Assembly: GCA_945901245.1 (NCBI GenBank)
Contig: CAMDKY010000017.1
Span: 1-35,917, forward strand
DNA from: Polynucleobacter meluiroseus
GTDB taxonomy: Bacteria > Pseudomonadota > Gammaproteobacteria > Burkholderiales > Burkholderiaceae
DNA: 35,917 bases
Direction: 5' to 3'
The position numbers and the translations under genes were made by a program. Below, in pieces: positions 24,907 through 33,344 of this stretch. Positions within the stretch are counted from its first letter, which is position 1. The number at the start of each line of letters is the position of its first letter. The notes beneath the pieces were generated by a model that saw only the letters and a list, made by a program, of their open reading frames with translations, was not told the DNA's origin and searched no databases.

Positions 24907-25848
24907 ATGATATCGAGCATGACCGGTTATGGCAGTGCATCTCGCCCCGTTTCCCTGGGCGCTGGAGTGGTTGCTGATTTGCAGGTCGAATGCCGGGCTG
25001 TGAACAGCCGCTTCTTGGATCTGGGCTTTCGCTTACCGGATGAGTGCCGAGGCGCTGAGCCCCTCCTACGCGAGATGGCAACCCAGGCCCTGGCAAGGGG
25101 CAAGGTGGAGTTTCGGGCGGCCTGGCGCATCAATACAGGCGCTGCTGCCGCGAGCCCATCCCGTTCTACTAGCACCCTTAACCACGCGCGCCTTGCCTCC
25201 TTGCAGATAATGCAGGCCGAGGTGCTTAAAACCTTTCCGAATGCGGGTGAGCTGGGCATGGCCGATGTTTTGCGCTGGCCTGGGGTAGTGAACGAGCCTC
25301 GCGGGGAAGAGGAGGGCTGGATCGGTGCCACTGCAGAGGCTGCCAAGGCGGCCCTAGATGGCCTCCTAGCCAGTCGCGCTGCGGAAGGCGCCGCTTTAGT
25401 GGGGGTGTTGCAGACCATTACCCAGCAAATGCAGGCGATTATTAGTGAGCTAGAGCCCCGCATCCCTGAATACGTTCAGCAATATCAAGACAAACTCAGT
25501 ACCCGTTTGGCCGAGGCCCTGGCTAATCAGATCACTCAAGCCCCCCTAAATAATGCTGCTGTTCCAGCCGAAGTGCTCGATCGCATTCGGCAGGAAGTGG
25601 TGCTGTATGCCATCAAGATTGATGTCGCTGAAGAGTTTGCGCGCCTCAAGACCCATTTGCAGGCGGTTGGTAGTGCGCTCAAAGGCAAGGGGCCGGTTGG
25701 CAAGCGTTTGGACTTCTTGATGCAAGAACTCAACCGGGAGGCTAACACCCTGAGTTCGAAATCCGTGTCCGACGAATGCACTGCGGCTGCAGTAGAGCTC
25801 AAGCTCTTGATTGAACAAATGCGCGAGCAAGTGCAGAATTTAGAATAA
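24907..25848 (+). CDS. YicC-family endoribonuclease
   Basis: This 313-residue protein opens with [12 protein letters not shown], the hallmark of the YicC/RmuC-like family, and has [19 protein letters not shown] near residue 30. The C-terminal half (DUF1732) includes [31 protein letters not shown] and [15 protein letters not shown]. coli YicC is an endoribonuclease that promotes decay of the small RNA RyhB. The ATG at 24907 is used; an internal ATG at 24919 (MTGYGSA) is possible. It diverges from rph and is followed after 4 bases by gmk, a coupling conserved in many proteobacteria, so it heads the operon yicC-gmk-rpoZ-spoT. Confidence 0.92.
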   Translation: MISSMTGYGSASRPVSLGAGVVADLQVECRAVNSRFLDLGFRLPDECRGAEPLLREMATQALARGKVEFRAAWRINTGAAAASPSRSTSTLNHARLASLQIMQAEVLKTFPNAGELGMADVLRWPGVVNEPRGEEEGWIGATAEAAKAALDGLLASRAAEGAALVGVLQTITQQMQAIISELEPRIPEYVQQYQDKLSTRLAEALANQITQAPLNNAAVPAEVLDRIRQEVVLYAIKIDVAEEFARLKTHLQAVGSALKGKGPVGKRLDFLMQELNREANTLSSKSVSDECTAAAVELKLLIEQMREQVQNLE

Positions 25849-25852
25849 GCCG

Positions 25853-26485
25853 ATGACTCTTTCTCCCCAAACCTACCAAGGCAGCATGCTGATGATTGTG
25901 GCGCCCTCCGGCGCTGGTAAATCATCTTTGGTGCAGGCTCTATTGCAGGCTGATACCAGCCTGAAACTGTCTTTATCGAGCACGACGCGTCTGCCCCGCA
26001 GCGGTGAGGTGGACGGCAAAGACTATCGTTTTGTAAACAATGACGCCTTTGTTGCACAGCGGGACAGCGGTGATTTTTTAGAGTGGGCACAAGTGCATGG
26101 CCATTTTTATGGCACTTCGCGCTCTTGGATCGAGGAACAAATGCAAGCGGGCAATGACGTTATTTTAGAAATCGATTGGCAAGGCGCACAGCAAATACGC
26201 CAGCTGATTCCGTCTGCCCAATGGATCTTTATTTTCCCTCCATCGATTGAGGCCTTGGAAGCCCGTTTACGCAAGCGCGGCCAGGATGACGAGGCCACCA
26301 TTGCGCGGCGCTTAGCAGCTGCCCATATTGAGCTCCAGCATGCTGCAGAAGCGAATTTCATTGTGATCAATGATGTTTTTGAGCAGGCCTTGCTCGATTT
26401 GCAGCACATCATCGCCTCCAGTCGCTTGCGCTCCGGGCCGGTGATGGCCGGCAACCCTGCGCTTTTAAGGCGCCTTGGGGTTTAA
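25853..26485 (+). CDS. gmk: Guanylate kinase
   Basis: This 210-residue cytosolic kinase phosphorylates GMP to GDP. The P-loop SGAGKSSL lies at about 19-26. The GMP-binding region has STTRLPRSGEVDGKDY, and the lid has RLRKRGQDDEATIARRL. WAQVHGHFYGTS and EIDWQGAQQIR complete the family pattern. Length is normal. It sits 4 bases after yicC and 45 before rpoZ in the operon that ends with spoT. GDP and GTP made here are substrates for (p)ppGpp synthesis by the last gene, and (p)ppGpp inhibits guanylate kinase in several bacteria. Confidence 0.96.
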   Translation: MTLSPQTYQGSMLMIVAPSGAGKSSLVQALLQADTSLKLSLSSTTRLPRSGEVDGKDYRFVNNDAFVAQRDSGDFLEWAQVHGHFYGTSRSWIEEQMQAGNDVILEIDWQGAQQIRQLIPSAQWIFIFPPSIEALEARLRKRGQDDEATIARRLAAAHIELQHAAEANFIVINDVFEQALLDLQHIIASSRLRSGPVMAGNPALLRRLGV

Positions 26486-26530
26486 TCAGTTATTCTATTG
26501 GTATTGATCCCCATTTAAAGTGAGTAGCAT

Positions 26531-26734
26531 ATGGCTCGTATTACTGTAGAAGATTGCCTAAAAACCATTCCCAATCGATTTGAACTGGTATTGGCTGCCA
26601 CCTACCGTGCGCGCCAGTTGGTTCAAGGTCACGCTCCTCGGGTTGATGCCAAAGACAAAGCAACGGTTGTTGCCTTGCGCGAAGTTGCTGCTGGCGTTAC
26701 CGATCGGGATATGCTGACCAAAGTCCCTCTTTAA
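26531..26734 (+). CDS. rpoZ: RNA polymerase omega subunit
   Basis: This 67-residue protein starts [20 protein letters not shown] and contains ATYRARQL and [12 protein letters not shown], the conserved core of omega. Omega helps assemble the beta' subunit and, in proteobacteria, forms part of one (p)ppGpp binding site. It lies 14 bases before spoT in the yicC-gmk-rpoZ-spoT operon. Its length is in the normal beta-proteobacterial range. Confidence 0.96.
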   Translation: MARITVEDCLKTIPNRFELVLAATYRARQLVQGHAPRVDAKDKATVVALREVAAGVTDRDMLTKVPL

Positions 26735-26748
26735 ACAGAAGGCCCGTT

Positions 26749-29139
26749 GTGGCGCAGCCGCTGACCACATCGGGATCCATTGGGGCACGCTCGCCTAGCG
26801 ATGTCCTAACCAGTTCCGGAATTCATTCCTCCAAAGCTTCAGAGCAAAGTCCATTTGGCGCATCCCCCAGTAGCTCCCTAAGCGGCTCCGCTGTTCTGGC
26901 ATCACTGTTAGCTCAATCCAGTCGGCATTTATTTGGCCCGACATTGCAACCCACGCTGCCGCCAAAACAGCAGGTGGTATCGGTAAGTGGACTTACTGCA
27001 AAATTGCAATACCTTAAGCCTGATGAAATTGCCTTAGTCAAAAAAGCCTTTCAGTTTGCGGATTCAGCGCATTTAGGGCAATACCGTCAAAGTGGCGAGC
27101 CCTACATTACCCACCCCGTTGCGGTTGCTGAGCTCTGTGCCAGCTGGCGTCTCGATGCCTCTTCAATTATGGCGGCACTCTTACACGATGTCATTGAAGA
27201 CACCCGCTGTACTCAAGATGATTTGATCACCAAGTTTGGACCCAAGGTGGCTGAATTGGTCGAGGGCTTAACAAAACTAGATAAGCTCGAGTTTCAGAGT
27301 CATGCGGAGGCGCAGGCAGAGAGTTTTCGCAAGATGTTCATGGCGATGGCACGCGATGTACGCGTCATACTAGTCAAGCTTGCAGACCGCACCCACAATA
27401 TGCAGACTTTGGATGCGGTGCCAATTGAAAAGCGCCGCCGGGTTGCCTCTGAGACCCTCGAGATTTATGCCCCGATTGCTCATCGCCTCGGCTTAAACAT
27501 CATTTACCGAGAGCTGCAGGATTTGAGTTTCCGCTACTCGATGCCGATGCGCTTCCGGGTGATTGAAGATGCAGTCAAGCGTGCCCGTGGCAATCGCAAA
27601 GAGATGGTTGAGAAGATTCTGCAAACCACACGCATGAGTTTTGCCAAGGTTGGGATTGAAGTCGATTTACAAGGCCGAGAAAAAACCCTTTTTTCTATCT
27701 ACATGAAGATGCGCCACAAGCATGTGAGTTTTTCGCAGGTACTCGATGTGTATGCATTCCGCGTGACCGTGAAATCAATCGATGAGTGTTACCGTGCACT
27801 TGGCATCTTACATGCCCTGTATAAGCCTATGCCGGGCAAGTTCAAAGACTATATTTCTATTCCAAAGCTCAATGGTTATCAATCCTTGCACACGACTTTG
27901 GTTGGCCCATCGGGTGTGCCGGTGGAGTTTCAGATTCGGACGAGTGACATGCATGCGGTGGCGGAGGCTGGGGTAGCGGCCCACTGGGCTTATAAAGAGG
28001 GTTCGCCCGAAATGAGTGAGGTGCAAAACCGCGCGCACCAATGGTTGCAGTCCCTGATTGATATTCAGGATAGCAGTGGCGACTCCCAAGAATTTCTGGA
28101 GCACGTGAAGATTGATTTGTTTCCCGATGCAGTCTATGTATTTACCCCTAAGGGACAAATTCGGGCCTTGCCTCGCGGCGCGACCGCGCTCGATTTTGCT
28201 TACTCGATACACAGCGATATTGGAAACTCCTGCGTTGCGGTCAAAATCAATAATATGCAATTACCGTTGCGCAGTGAATTAAAAAACGGCGATATTGTGG
28301 AGGTAGTCACTTCAACCAATAACCAGCCTAATCCCGGCTGGTTGGCTTTCGTGCGTACCGGCAAGGCCAGGGCATCGATTCGGCATTCGCTCAAGACTAA
28401 ACATTATGCTGAGTCTTTGCAGCTCGGCGAGCGTTTATTAGCCAATGCCCTACGTCAACAAGGAGTGGATGCCGCGCTGTTGTCCGCTGAAATTTGGGAG
28501 AAGCTCCTGCATTGGACGGGGGACAAGACCCGCGAAGAGGCGTGCGTCAATATTGCCCTTGGCCGCCGTTCGCATCAAGAGTTGGCGATTCGCTTGCAAA
28601 TCTTGATTGACGAAGAGGGTGGTGACGAGCAAATGCGTTTGGGCTCCGGCGATTGGGGAGTGCACCACGAGACCCATTCGCATCAAAAGCAGGCGATCTT
28701 AGTGGATGGTCGTGAAGGCATGTCAACTAGCTTTCAGAGCTGTTGCCATCCAATTCCGGGGGATGCGATTATTGGTTATCTCGGCAAAGGTGAGGGCCTA
28801 CAAATACACGTCAACGACTGTCAAACCGCTCTGCGGATGTTATCGAAAGACAGCGATAAGTGGGTGGAGGTGGAATGGAGCAATGACATTCACCGAGAAT
28901 TCGAGGTCAGTTTAGCGGTCGATACGCGCCAGGGTAAGGGCGTGTTGGCTCGGGTAGCCAGTAGCATTACCTCAGCCGATTGCAACATCATGAACGTCTC
29001 AATGGAAGATCGATTCAGGGAAGACGCGGTGGTTATTCGCTTTACCTTGCACGTAGCCGATCGCCTGCATCTTTCCAGAGTCATGCGCAGCTTACGAAAT
29101 AATCCGGATGTGATGCGCGTTGTTCGCACCCGCGCTTAG
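26749..29139 (+). CDS. spoT: Bifunctional (p)ppGpp synthetase/hydrolase
   Basis: This 796-residue Rel/SpoT protein starts with GTG 14 bases after rpoZ. The HD hydrolase domain keeps HDVIEDT at 146-152, so hydrolysis should be active, unlike RelA. The synthetase domain has FKDYISIPK and GYQSLHTT (from residue 376). A TGS domain begins near 462 (VYVFTPKGQIRALPRG), then a helical and zinc-finger-like part (SCCHPIPGDAI) and a C-terminal ACT domain (EVSLAVDTRQGKGVLARV). It makes and removes the stringent-response alarmone. An N-terminal extension of about 85 residues is rich in Ser and Gly and outside any domain. The stop overlaps the greB stop on the other strand. Confidence 0.95.
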   Translation: MAQPLTTSGSIGARSPSDVLTSSGIHSSKASEQSPFGASPSSSLSGSAVLASLLAQSSRHLFGPTLQPTLPPKQQVVSVSGLTAKLQYLKPDEIALVKKAFQFADSAHLGQYRQSGEPYITHPVAVAELCASWRLDASSIMAALLHDVIEDTRCTQDDLITKFGPKVAELVEGLTKLDKLEFQSHAEAQAESFRKMFMAMARDVRVILVKLADRTHNMQTLDAVPIEKRRRVASETLEIYAPIAHRLGLNIIYRELQDLSFRYSMPMRFRVIEDAVKRARGNRKEMVEKILQTTRMSFAKVGIEVDLQGREKTLFSIYMKMRHKHVSFSQVLDVYAFRVTVKSIDECYRALGILHALYKPMPGKFKDYISIPKLNGYQSLHTTLVGPSGVPVEFQIRTSDMHAVAEAGVAAHWAYKEGSPEMSEVQNRAHQWLQSLIDIQDSSGDSQEFLEHVKIDLFPDAVYVFTPKGQIRALPRGATALDFAYSIHSDIGNSCVAVKINNMQLPLRSELKNGDIVEVVTSTNNQPNPGWLAFVRTGKARASIRHSLKTKHYAESLQLGERLLANALRQQGVDAALLSAEIWEKLLHWTGDKTREEACVNIALGRRSHQELAIRLQILIDEEGGDEQMRLGSGDWGVHHETHSHQKQAILVDGREGMSTSFQSCCHPIPGDAIIGYLGKGEGLQIHVNDCQTALRMLSKDSDKWVEVEWSNDIHREFEVSLAVDTRQGKGVLARVASSITSADCNIMNVSMEDRFREDAVVIRFTLHVADRLHLSRVMRSLRNNPDVMRVVRTRA

Positions 29140-29633
29140 CGGTATTGCACATCTAAGATCTCAATTTCAGTTACCCCAGTTGGTGTTTGAATATGGACGC
29201 AGTCACCAATCCGCGCTTTAATGAGTGCCCTTGCAATCGGCGACACCCAGCTGACATGGCCCTGATCTAAATCAACTTCATCCACTCCTACAATCGTAAT
29301 TACCTCCGTTTTTGCATTGGCATTAGCGGTAGTGCAGTAGCTGACACTGGCTCCGAAAAAGACCTGGTCTGCTTCTTGCTCACCGGCTTTGCGCGCGGCG
29401 TTATCGACGACAACAGCAAACTCTAGGCGCTTATTTAAAAACCGAATGCGCCGATCAATCTCCCGTAAGCGCTTTTTGCCATAAATATAATCCCCATTCT
29501 CAGAGCGATCCCCATTCGAAGCTGCCCAGTGGACAATCTCGACGATTTTCGGGCGCTCTAAGTCCAAAAGCTGTAAAAGCTCTGCTCTTAAGCGTGCATG
29601 ACCTGCTGGCGTAATGTAATTCTTTTCTTCCAT
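29136..29633 (-). CDS. greB: Transcription elongation factor GreB
   Basis: This 165-residue protein stimulates RNA cleavage by backtracked RNA polymerase. The N-terminal coiled coil has NYITPAGHARLRAEL, the acidic tip region NGDRSENGDYIYGKKRL and EIDRRIRFLNKRLEF, which is the GreB rather than GreA pattern. The C-terminal FKBP-like part ends with WVSPIARALI. The ATG at 29633 gives MEEKNYIT; the longer open frame runs backward through tRNA-Arg and is not used. Its TAA overlaps the spoT TAG, so the two genes interlock stop to stop. The start region overlaps the probable promoter of the divergent tRNA-Arg. Confidence 0.94.
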   Translation of the reverse strand: MEEKNYITPAGHARLRAELLQLLDLERPKIVEIVHWAASNGDRSENGDYIYGKKRLREIDRRIRFLNKRLEFAVVVDNAARKAGEQEADQVFFGASVSYCTTANANAKTEVITIVGVDEVDLDQGHVSWVSPIARALIKARIGDCVHIQTPTGVTEIEILDVQYR

Positions 29634-29651
29634 GGCATAATTATGGCTGTT

Positions 29652-29728
29652 GCGGCTGTAGCTCAGTTGGATAGAGTACTTGGCTACGAACCAAGGGGTC
29701 GTGGGTTCAATTCCTGCCAGCCGCACCA
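29652..29728 (+). tRNA. tRNA-Arg (anticodon ACG)
   Basis: The acceptor arms GCGGCTG (29652-29658) and CAGCCGC (29718-29724) pair fully, followed by A and an encoded CCA (29726-29728). The anticodon stem CTTGG/CCAAG encloses CTACGAA, giving anticodon ACG, which is read as ICG after deamination by TadA. The T arm GTGGGTTCAATTCCTGC is slightly irregular. A possible -10 box, CATAAT at 29636-29641, overlaps the greB start region. Length is 77 bases. Confidence 0.95.
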
Positions 29729-29732
29729 ACTA

Positions 29733-29758
29733 TAAGGCCTCCCAATCGGGAGGCCTTA
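29733..29758. terminator. Bidirectional terminator between tRNA-Arg and hicB
   Basis: TAAGGCCTCCC (29733-29743) and GGGAGGCCTTA (29748-29758) form a perfect 11-bp stem with tetraloop AATC. It can end transcription from tRNA-Arg on the plus strand and from hicB on the minus strand, whose stop codon begins 5 bases away. Confidence 0.85.
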
Positions 29759-29762
29759 CCTT

Positions 29763-30155
29763 TTAAGCACTGATTGCCATTTGCGCAATAAATCCAGAGC
29801 GATTTTCTCCCGCTGATTTTGCTTTCGCATCCAGCCTTGCTAGTACTCGCTTTGGCAAGGAGATATTTACGCGCTCGATTTCATTGGATAGAAGGGCTGG
29901 ATCAATTTCGGCAATCGCCCAAATCATTCCCTTAAATTCTTTTTTCTTCTGTAAGGTATTAATCGAGCTTGGCCTTGGTACATCTTGATTGTCATCTAAG
30001 GCAGCTTCGATCCACAATTCAATAGCTTGTTTTGCATTATCGATGGCCTCATCAATACCGCTATCCGCAACTGAAAAACAACCCGGTAAATCAGGCACGA
30101 TGACGCCCCACGCATTAGCGTCGCTCCCTGGTTCTATTGCGATTGGATATTTCAT
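29763..30155 (-). CDS. hicB: HicB-type antitoxin, intact
   Basis: This 130-residue protein starts MKYPIAIEPG and has the HicB core VIVPDLPGCFSVADSG with the partly degraded RNase H-like fold (EAIDNAKQAIELWIEAAL). The C-terminal segment ERVNISLPKRVLARLDAKAK is a ribbon-helix-helix DNA-binding motif, which normally represses the hicAB promoter. HicB binds and blocks the HicA mRNA-cleaving toxin. The start follows AAGGGAAAG and lies 10 bases after the hicA stop. The upstream hicA carries two in-frame stops, so this antitoxin may now lack its partner. The frame, ribosome binding site and RHH domain show no damage. Confidence 0.9.
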   Translation of the reverse strand: MKYPIAIEPGSDANAWGVIVPDLPGCFSVADSGIDEAIDNAKQAIELWIEAALDDNQDVPRPSSINTLQKKKEFKGMIWAIAEIDPALLSNEIERVNISLPKRVLARLDAKAKSAGENRSGFIAQMAISA

Positions 30156-30165
30156 GGACTTTCCC

Positions 30166-30348
30166 TTATTTAATTCCTGCTTGTTTTAGTAGTTTTTGAA
30201 CTAAACCAACGCCGAGATCCTTTTTGGGGTGTGGCACCGTAATTTGACCGGTTTTAACGGGATGCTTAAAAATATGATGAGAACCTTTTGAGTTACGCAT
30301 AATTCAAGCATCCCTCTCTAACAACTTGAGGAGTTCTTAGCTATTCAT
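30166..30348 (-). pseudogene. hicA: hicA toxin gene with two in-frame stop codons
   Basis: From the ATG at 30348 the reverse strand reads MNS-stop-ELLKLLERDA-stop-I-MRNSKGSHHIFKHP and on to VPHPKKDLGVGLVQ and KLLKQAGIK, ending at 30166. It is in one frame throughout and 60 codons long, the usual HicA size. HicA proteins read MNSxELLKLLExDGW there, so the stops (TAA, 30337-30339; TGA, 30304-30306) fit single-base changes of a Lys/Glu and a Trp codon. The catalytic His24 of GSHH is still present. A 44-residue product from the internal ATG at 30300 would lack helix 1; GAGAGG lies upstream of it. The gene is probably dead, or makes only a shortened protein by re-initiation. Confidence 0.85.
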
Positions 30349-30349
30349 T

Positions 30350-30387
30350 TGTGTATTAAACACATAGTATACACACCATACACATAG
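30350..30387. promoter_or_regulatory. Likely hicAB promoter-operator with repeated ACACATAG
   Basis: TGTGT-ATTAA-ACACA (30350-30364) is an inverted repeat just upstream of the hicA start. ACACATAG occurs at 30360-30367 and again at 30380-30387, exactly 20 bases apart (two helical turns). On the minus strand TATACT (30366-30371) is a near-consensus -10 box inside the repeats. The arrangement suits autorepression by the ribbon-helix-helix part of HicB. Confidence 0.5.
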
Positions 30388-30437
30388 ATAAAAAGTAGGA
30401 TGGGCTTGCTTGTTAAACCCTTCCAGTATTCTTAGGG

Positions 30438-30465
30438 TTGATAGATTTATGGATATGCATATTCT
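30438..30465 (+). promoter_or_regulatory. Possible promoter of the MCE transport operon
   Basis: TTGATA (30438-30443) and TATTCT (30460-30465) with a 16-base spacer lie about 47 bases before the mlaE start codon. The -10 match is only 4 of 6, so support is modest. Confidence 0.35.
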
Positions 30466-30511
30466 TTGCTTTCGCTGACCTTTAACCCTGCGTATCCTAA
30501 ATAAATACCTC

Positions 30512-31666
30512 ATGAATACACCCTTTACTGTTATGCCCCCATTTGACTGGAAGGTCGTGGATGGCACGCATGCGCAATTGGTTTTGCGTGGCAGGATTGA
30601 TGTGTATGCCTTGGGTGGTCATTGGACTACTGTTCGCCAAAATCAAGATGCCTGGCTCGGGCAATCTTCTGGGCAGAAGACCTTGAGTGTTGATGCAACT
30701 CAGGTGGATTATCTGGACGGTGCGGGTGTCGCATTTTTAATTGACCTGCATGCAAACCAAGAAAAGAAGGGGGCGGCATTTACCTTGCTGGGTTTAGACA
30801 AGCGCTATTTGCCTTTGCTGCAACAATTTGACCCAATTGGAAAGTTGTTTCCAGCGGTAACACCCAAATCAAAAGATAGCTTTGTAGTCGCGGTAGGCCG
30901 TGCAAGCAGCATCTTTTTGCAGGACGTGGCTTCCATCATTACTTTTGCTGGTCACGTTACGGCTGATTTAGTCTGGGCTTTATTTCATCCACGCCAAGTG
31001 CGCTGGGGCGATTTTGTTAATGCTGCTTATCAGGCAGGGGTGTCGGCCTTGCCGATTGTTGGCTTAGTTGCTTTTTTGATTGGTGTGATTCTGTCGTTTC
31101 AGTCTGCGATTGGTATGCAAAAGTTTGGCGCTATCTCATTTGTGGGTCCGATTGTTGCTTTGGGGATCTTTCGGGAGTTGGGGCCGCTGATTACTGCTAT
31201 TTTGTTGGCAGGGCGTTCTTCAGCCGCATTCGCAGCTGAGATTGGTACCATGACGGTCAATAGCGAAGTCGATGCCTTAGTAACCGGAGGGCTGAGCCCT
31301 GTACGTTTTTTGGTAGTGCCACGGGTACTCGCCGGTATTTTAGTAGCACCGATTTTGACGCTGTATGCCGACATTGTCAGCGTTTTTGCTTCTTCACTCA
31401 CCATGATGGCCTACGGCGTAACGCTCGTCAGTTTTTATGATGGTGTATTGAACACGGTAGACCTAGAGGACATACTGTCTGGTTTAACGAAATCAGTCCT
31501 TTTTGGCATCGTGATTGCGGCTGTTGGCTGCATGCGCGGCATGCAAACCGGAACGGGCGCTGCAGCAGTCGGCATTTCAGCTACGCGCGCTGTAGTGAGC
31601 AGCATTGTTATGATCGTCCTGGTTGACGGTGTATTTGCTTATATTTCCTATAAGACGGATTTCTGA
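30512..31666 (+). CDS. MlaE-family lipid ABC transporter permease with N-terminal STAS domain
   Basis: This 384-residue inner-membrane protein has a STAS-like domain at about residues 10-115 (SVDATQVDYLDGAGVAFLID is the STAS core) fused to the MlaE/YrbE permease. The latter shows VGLVAFLIGVILSFQSAIGM, FRELGPLITAILLAGRSSAA, EIGTMTVNSEVDAL and PRVLAGILVAPIL. In E. coli the STAS protein MlaB is separate; here its role in regulating the ATPase is probably built in. The product moves phospholipids or related lipids across the periplasm together with the next three genes. Its stop overlaps the ATPase start by one base (TGATG). No strong ribosome binding site precedes the ATG. Confidence 0.9.
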   Translation: MNTPFTVMPPFDWKVVDGTHAQLVLRGRIDVYALGGHWTTVRQNQDAWLGQSSGQKTLSVDATQVDYLDGAGVAFLIDLHANQEKKGAAFTLLGLDKRYLPLLQQFDPIGKLFPAVTPKSKDSFVVAVGRASSIFLQDVASIITFAGHVTADLVWALFHPRQVRWGDFVNAAYQAGVSALPIVGLVAFLIGVILSFQSAIGMQKFGAISFVGPIVALGIFRELGPLITAILLAGRSSAAFAAEIGTMTVNSEVDALVTGGLSPVRFLVVPRVLAGILVAPILTLYADIVSVFASSLTMMAYGVTLVSFYDGVLNTVDLEDILSGLTKSVLFGIVIAAVGCMRGMQTGTGAAAVGISATRAVVSSIVMIVLVDGVFAYISYKTDF

Positions 31667-32421
31667 TGGTAGCCATTGACGTACGTAATCTTTCGGTTGG
31701 CTATGGGCAAAATGTCCTGCTACAAAACCTCAACTTCTCGGTCAATGCGGGCGAAATCTTTGTCATTTTGGGTGGCTCGGGCTGTGGCAAATCCAGCCTT
31801 CTTAAAAATCTATTTGGTCTATATGAGCCACTCGCAGGCAGTGTGCTAATAGAAGGTCAGGACATAACCGATGCCCATGGAGTTGATCGCCAAAAAATCA
31901 TGACCCATTTTGGGGTGATGTACCAGCAAGGCGCCTTATTTGGTTCCATGAACCTTTTAGAAAACGTGACCCTCTTTATGGAGGAATTCACTACCCTCGA
32001 GCGCGAGCAAATGAATTTACTTGCCCGTTGTAAGTTGGATCTGGTTGGGCTATTACCCTATGAGCAATACATGCCTAGTGAAATTAGCGGCGGCATGCAA
32101 AAGCGTGCGGCTATTGCAAGAGCGATGGCGCTCGATCCCAAGATTCTGTTTTTGGACGAGCCATCGGCGGGCCTAGATCCGATTACCTCGGCCGACCTCG
32201 ATCGCACCATATTGGATTTATCACAAAACTTGGGCATCACCTTTGTTATCGTGTCACATGAGCTGGCAAGCATATACTCCATCGCCCACCGGGTCATTAT
32301 GTTAGACAAGGCCAGCAAGGGCATCATCGCTGAAGGGGATCCAAAGGCATTACGCGACATGAGTGCTGATCCTCGTGTCCATCAATTCTTTAATCGCATT
32401 ATGAGTAAGGAAGTAATATGA
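31666..32421 (+). CDS. MlaF-family ABC transporter ATP-binding protein
   Basis: This 251-residue cytosolic ATPase has Walker A GGSGCGKSS (36-44), the signature SGGMQKRAAIARAMA, Walker B ILFLDEP followed by SAGLDPITS, and the switch His in VSHEL. The SGGMQKR form of the signature is typical of MlaF and Mkl proteins. It drives the MlaE-type permease encoded just before it, and is coupled to the MCE gene by a 4-base ATGA overlap. Confidence 0.93.
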   Translation: MVAIDVRNLSVGYGQNVLLQNLNFSVNAGEIFVILGGSGCGKSSLLKNLFGLYEPLAGSVLIEGQDITDAHGVDRQKIMTHFGVMYQQGALFGSMNLLENVTLFMEEFTTLEREQMNLLARCKLDLVGLLPYEQYMPSEISGGMQKRAAIARAMALDPKILFLDEPSAGLDPITSADLDRTILDLSQNLGITFVIVSHELASIYSIAHRVIMLDKASKGIIAEGDPKALRDMSADPRVHQFFNRIMSKEVI

Positions 32422-33344
32422 GCAACTCCAATCCGAATTACTTTCGCCTTGGCTTATTTGTATTGGCTGCGATAGGCACACTGATTGCTCTGATTCTGAT
32501 TTTTGGATCCGGGCAAATCTTTCAGAAAACCTTTGAAGTGGAGACCTATATTAAGCAATCGGTTACGGGTTTAGATAATGGCGCGTCGGTTCGATTCCGG
32601 GGGGTCAAAGTAGGGCAGGTGATTTCGGTTGGATTGACTGGAGAGATATACGAAAAAAATGTCCCCTTAGCTCAGCGAAAAGAATACGTGATTGTGCGCA
32701 TGCTAATTAATGGGGATCCAAAGCAGTTCATTGGCGAGATGAGTAATTTTGTTGCTGCTAATTTGCGCGCCAAGGTCAAGACCATGGGTATTACTGGCGT
32801 GAATTACATTGAGCTCGACTTCGAGGGGCGTAATCCTGATCACCCTGATCTAGCGTATAACTGGAAGCCAGAATACCCCGTCATTCCATCGCTGCCTAGT
32901 CCTGCGGAAGAAATCTTTTTTGGCTTACAAAAAGTAGTGACTAATTTAAGTGCCTTAAATTTGGCGGAAACTCAGCAAAAATTTGACTCGCTGGTCAGCA
33001 ATCTGAACACCGTATTAGCGGGAAGCGGTCAAGGCAACCAAGGAATAGCCCAGTCGGTACGCGAGCTCAATACCTTGCTTGCCAGAATAAATGACGTGAC
33101 AAGCAATGCCGAGCTAGAGCTTCTTACCCAAGAGCTAGTAGCTAGCTCAGTGGTTTTGCGGCAAATGCTCAGTAGCATTCAGGGTGATACCACAACTACC
33201 ATCGAAAATCTCAAGCAAGCCAGCGAACAACTGAATGATTTAACGCGGATCGCTAGCCGATCACCTGCTTCTTTAATTTGGAGTGAGCCGCCGGCTCGCA
33301 TTCAACTGCCAGTTAATACTGGTGCGACCGGAGTACAAAAATGA
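32418..33344 (+). CDS. MCE-domain substrate-binding protein (MlaD-like)
   Basis: This 308-residue protein has one N-terminal membrane anchor (FRLGLFVLAAIGTLIALILI) and an MCE domain at about 38-120, with SVTGLDNGASVRFRGVKVGQ as the hallmark and GVNYIELDFEG closing it. The C-terminal part (about 165-285) is a predicted helical region, longer than E. coli MlaD (183 residues) and nearer in layout to PqiB/LetB-type partners with one MCE domain. It probably forms a ring in the periplasm that carries lipid between the membranes. It overlaps the ATPase gene before it and the lipoprotein gene after it by 4 bases each. Confidence 0.9.
   Translation: MSNSNPNYFRLGLFVLAAIGTLIALILIFGSGQIFQKTFEVETYIKQSVTGLDNGASVRFRGVKVGQVISVGLTGEIYEKNVPLAQRKEYVIVRMLINGDPKQFIGEMSNFVAANLRAKVKTMGITGVNYIELDFEGRNPDHPDLAYNWKPEYPVIPSLPSPAEEIFFGLQKVVTNLSALNLAETQQKFDSLVSNLNTVLAGSGQGNQGIAQSVRELNTLLARINDVTSNAELELLTQELVASSVVLRQMLSSIQGDTTTTIENLKQASEQLNDLTRIASRSPASLIWSEPPARIQLPVNTGATGVQK

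Noticed and set aside
24860..25096. Longer N-terminus for ribonuclease PH
   Set aside because: The extra 79 codons overlap yicC on the other strand and have no family similarity; the ATG at 24859 fits the usual length.
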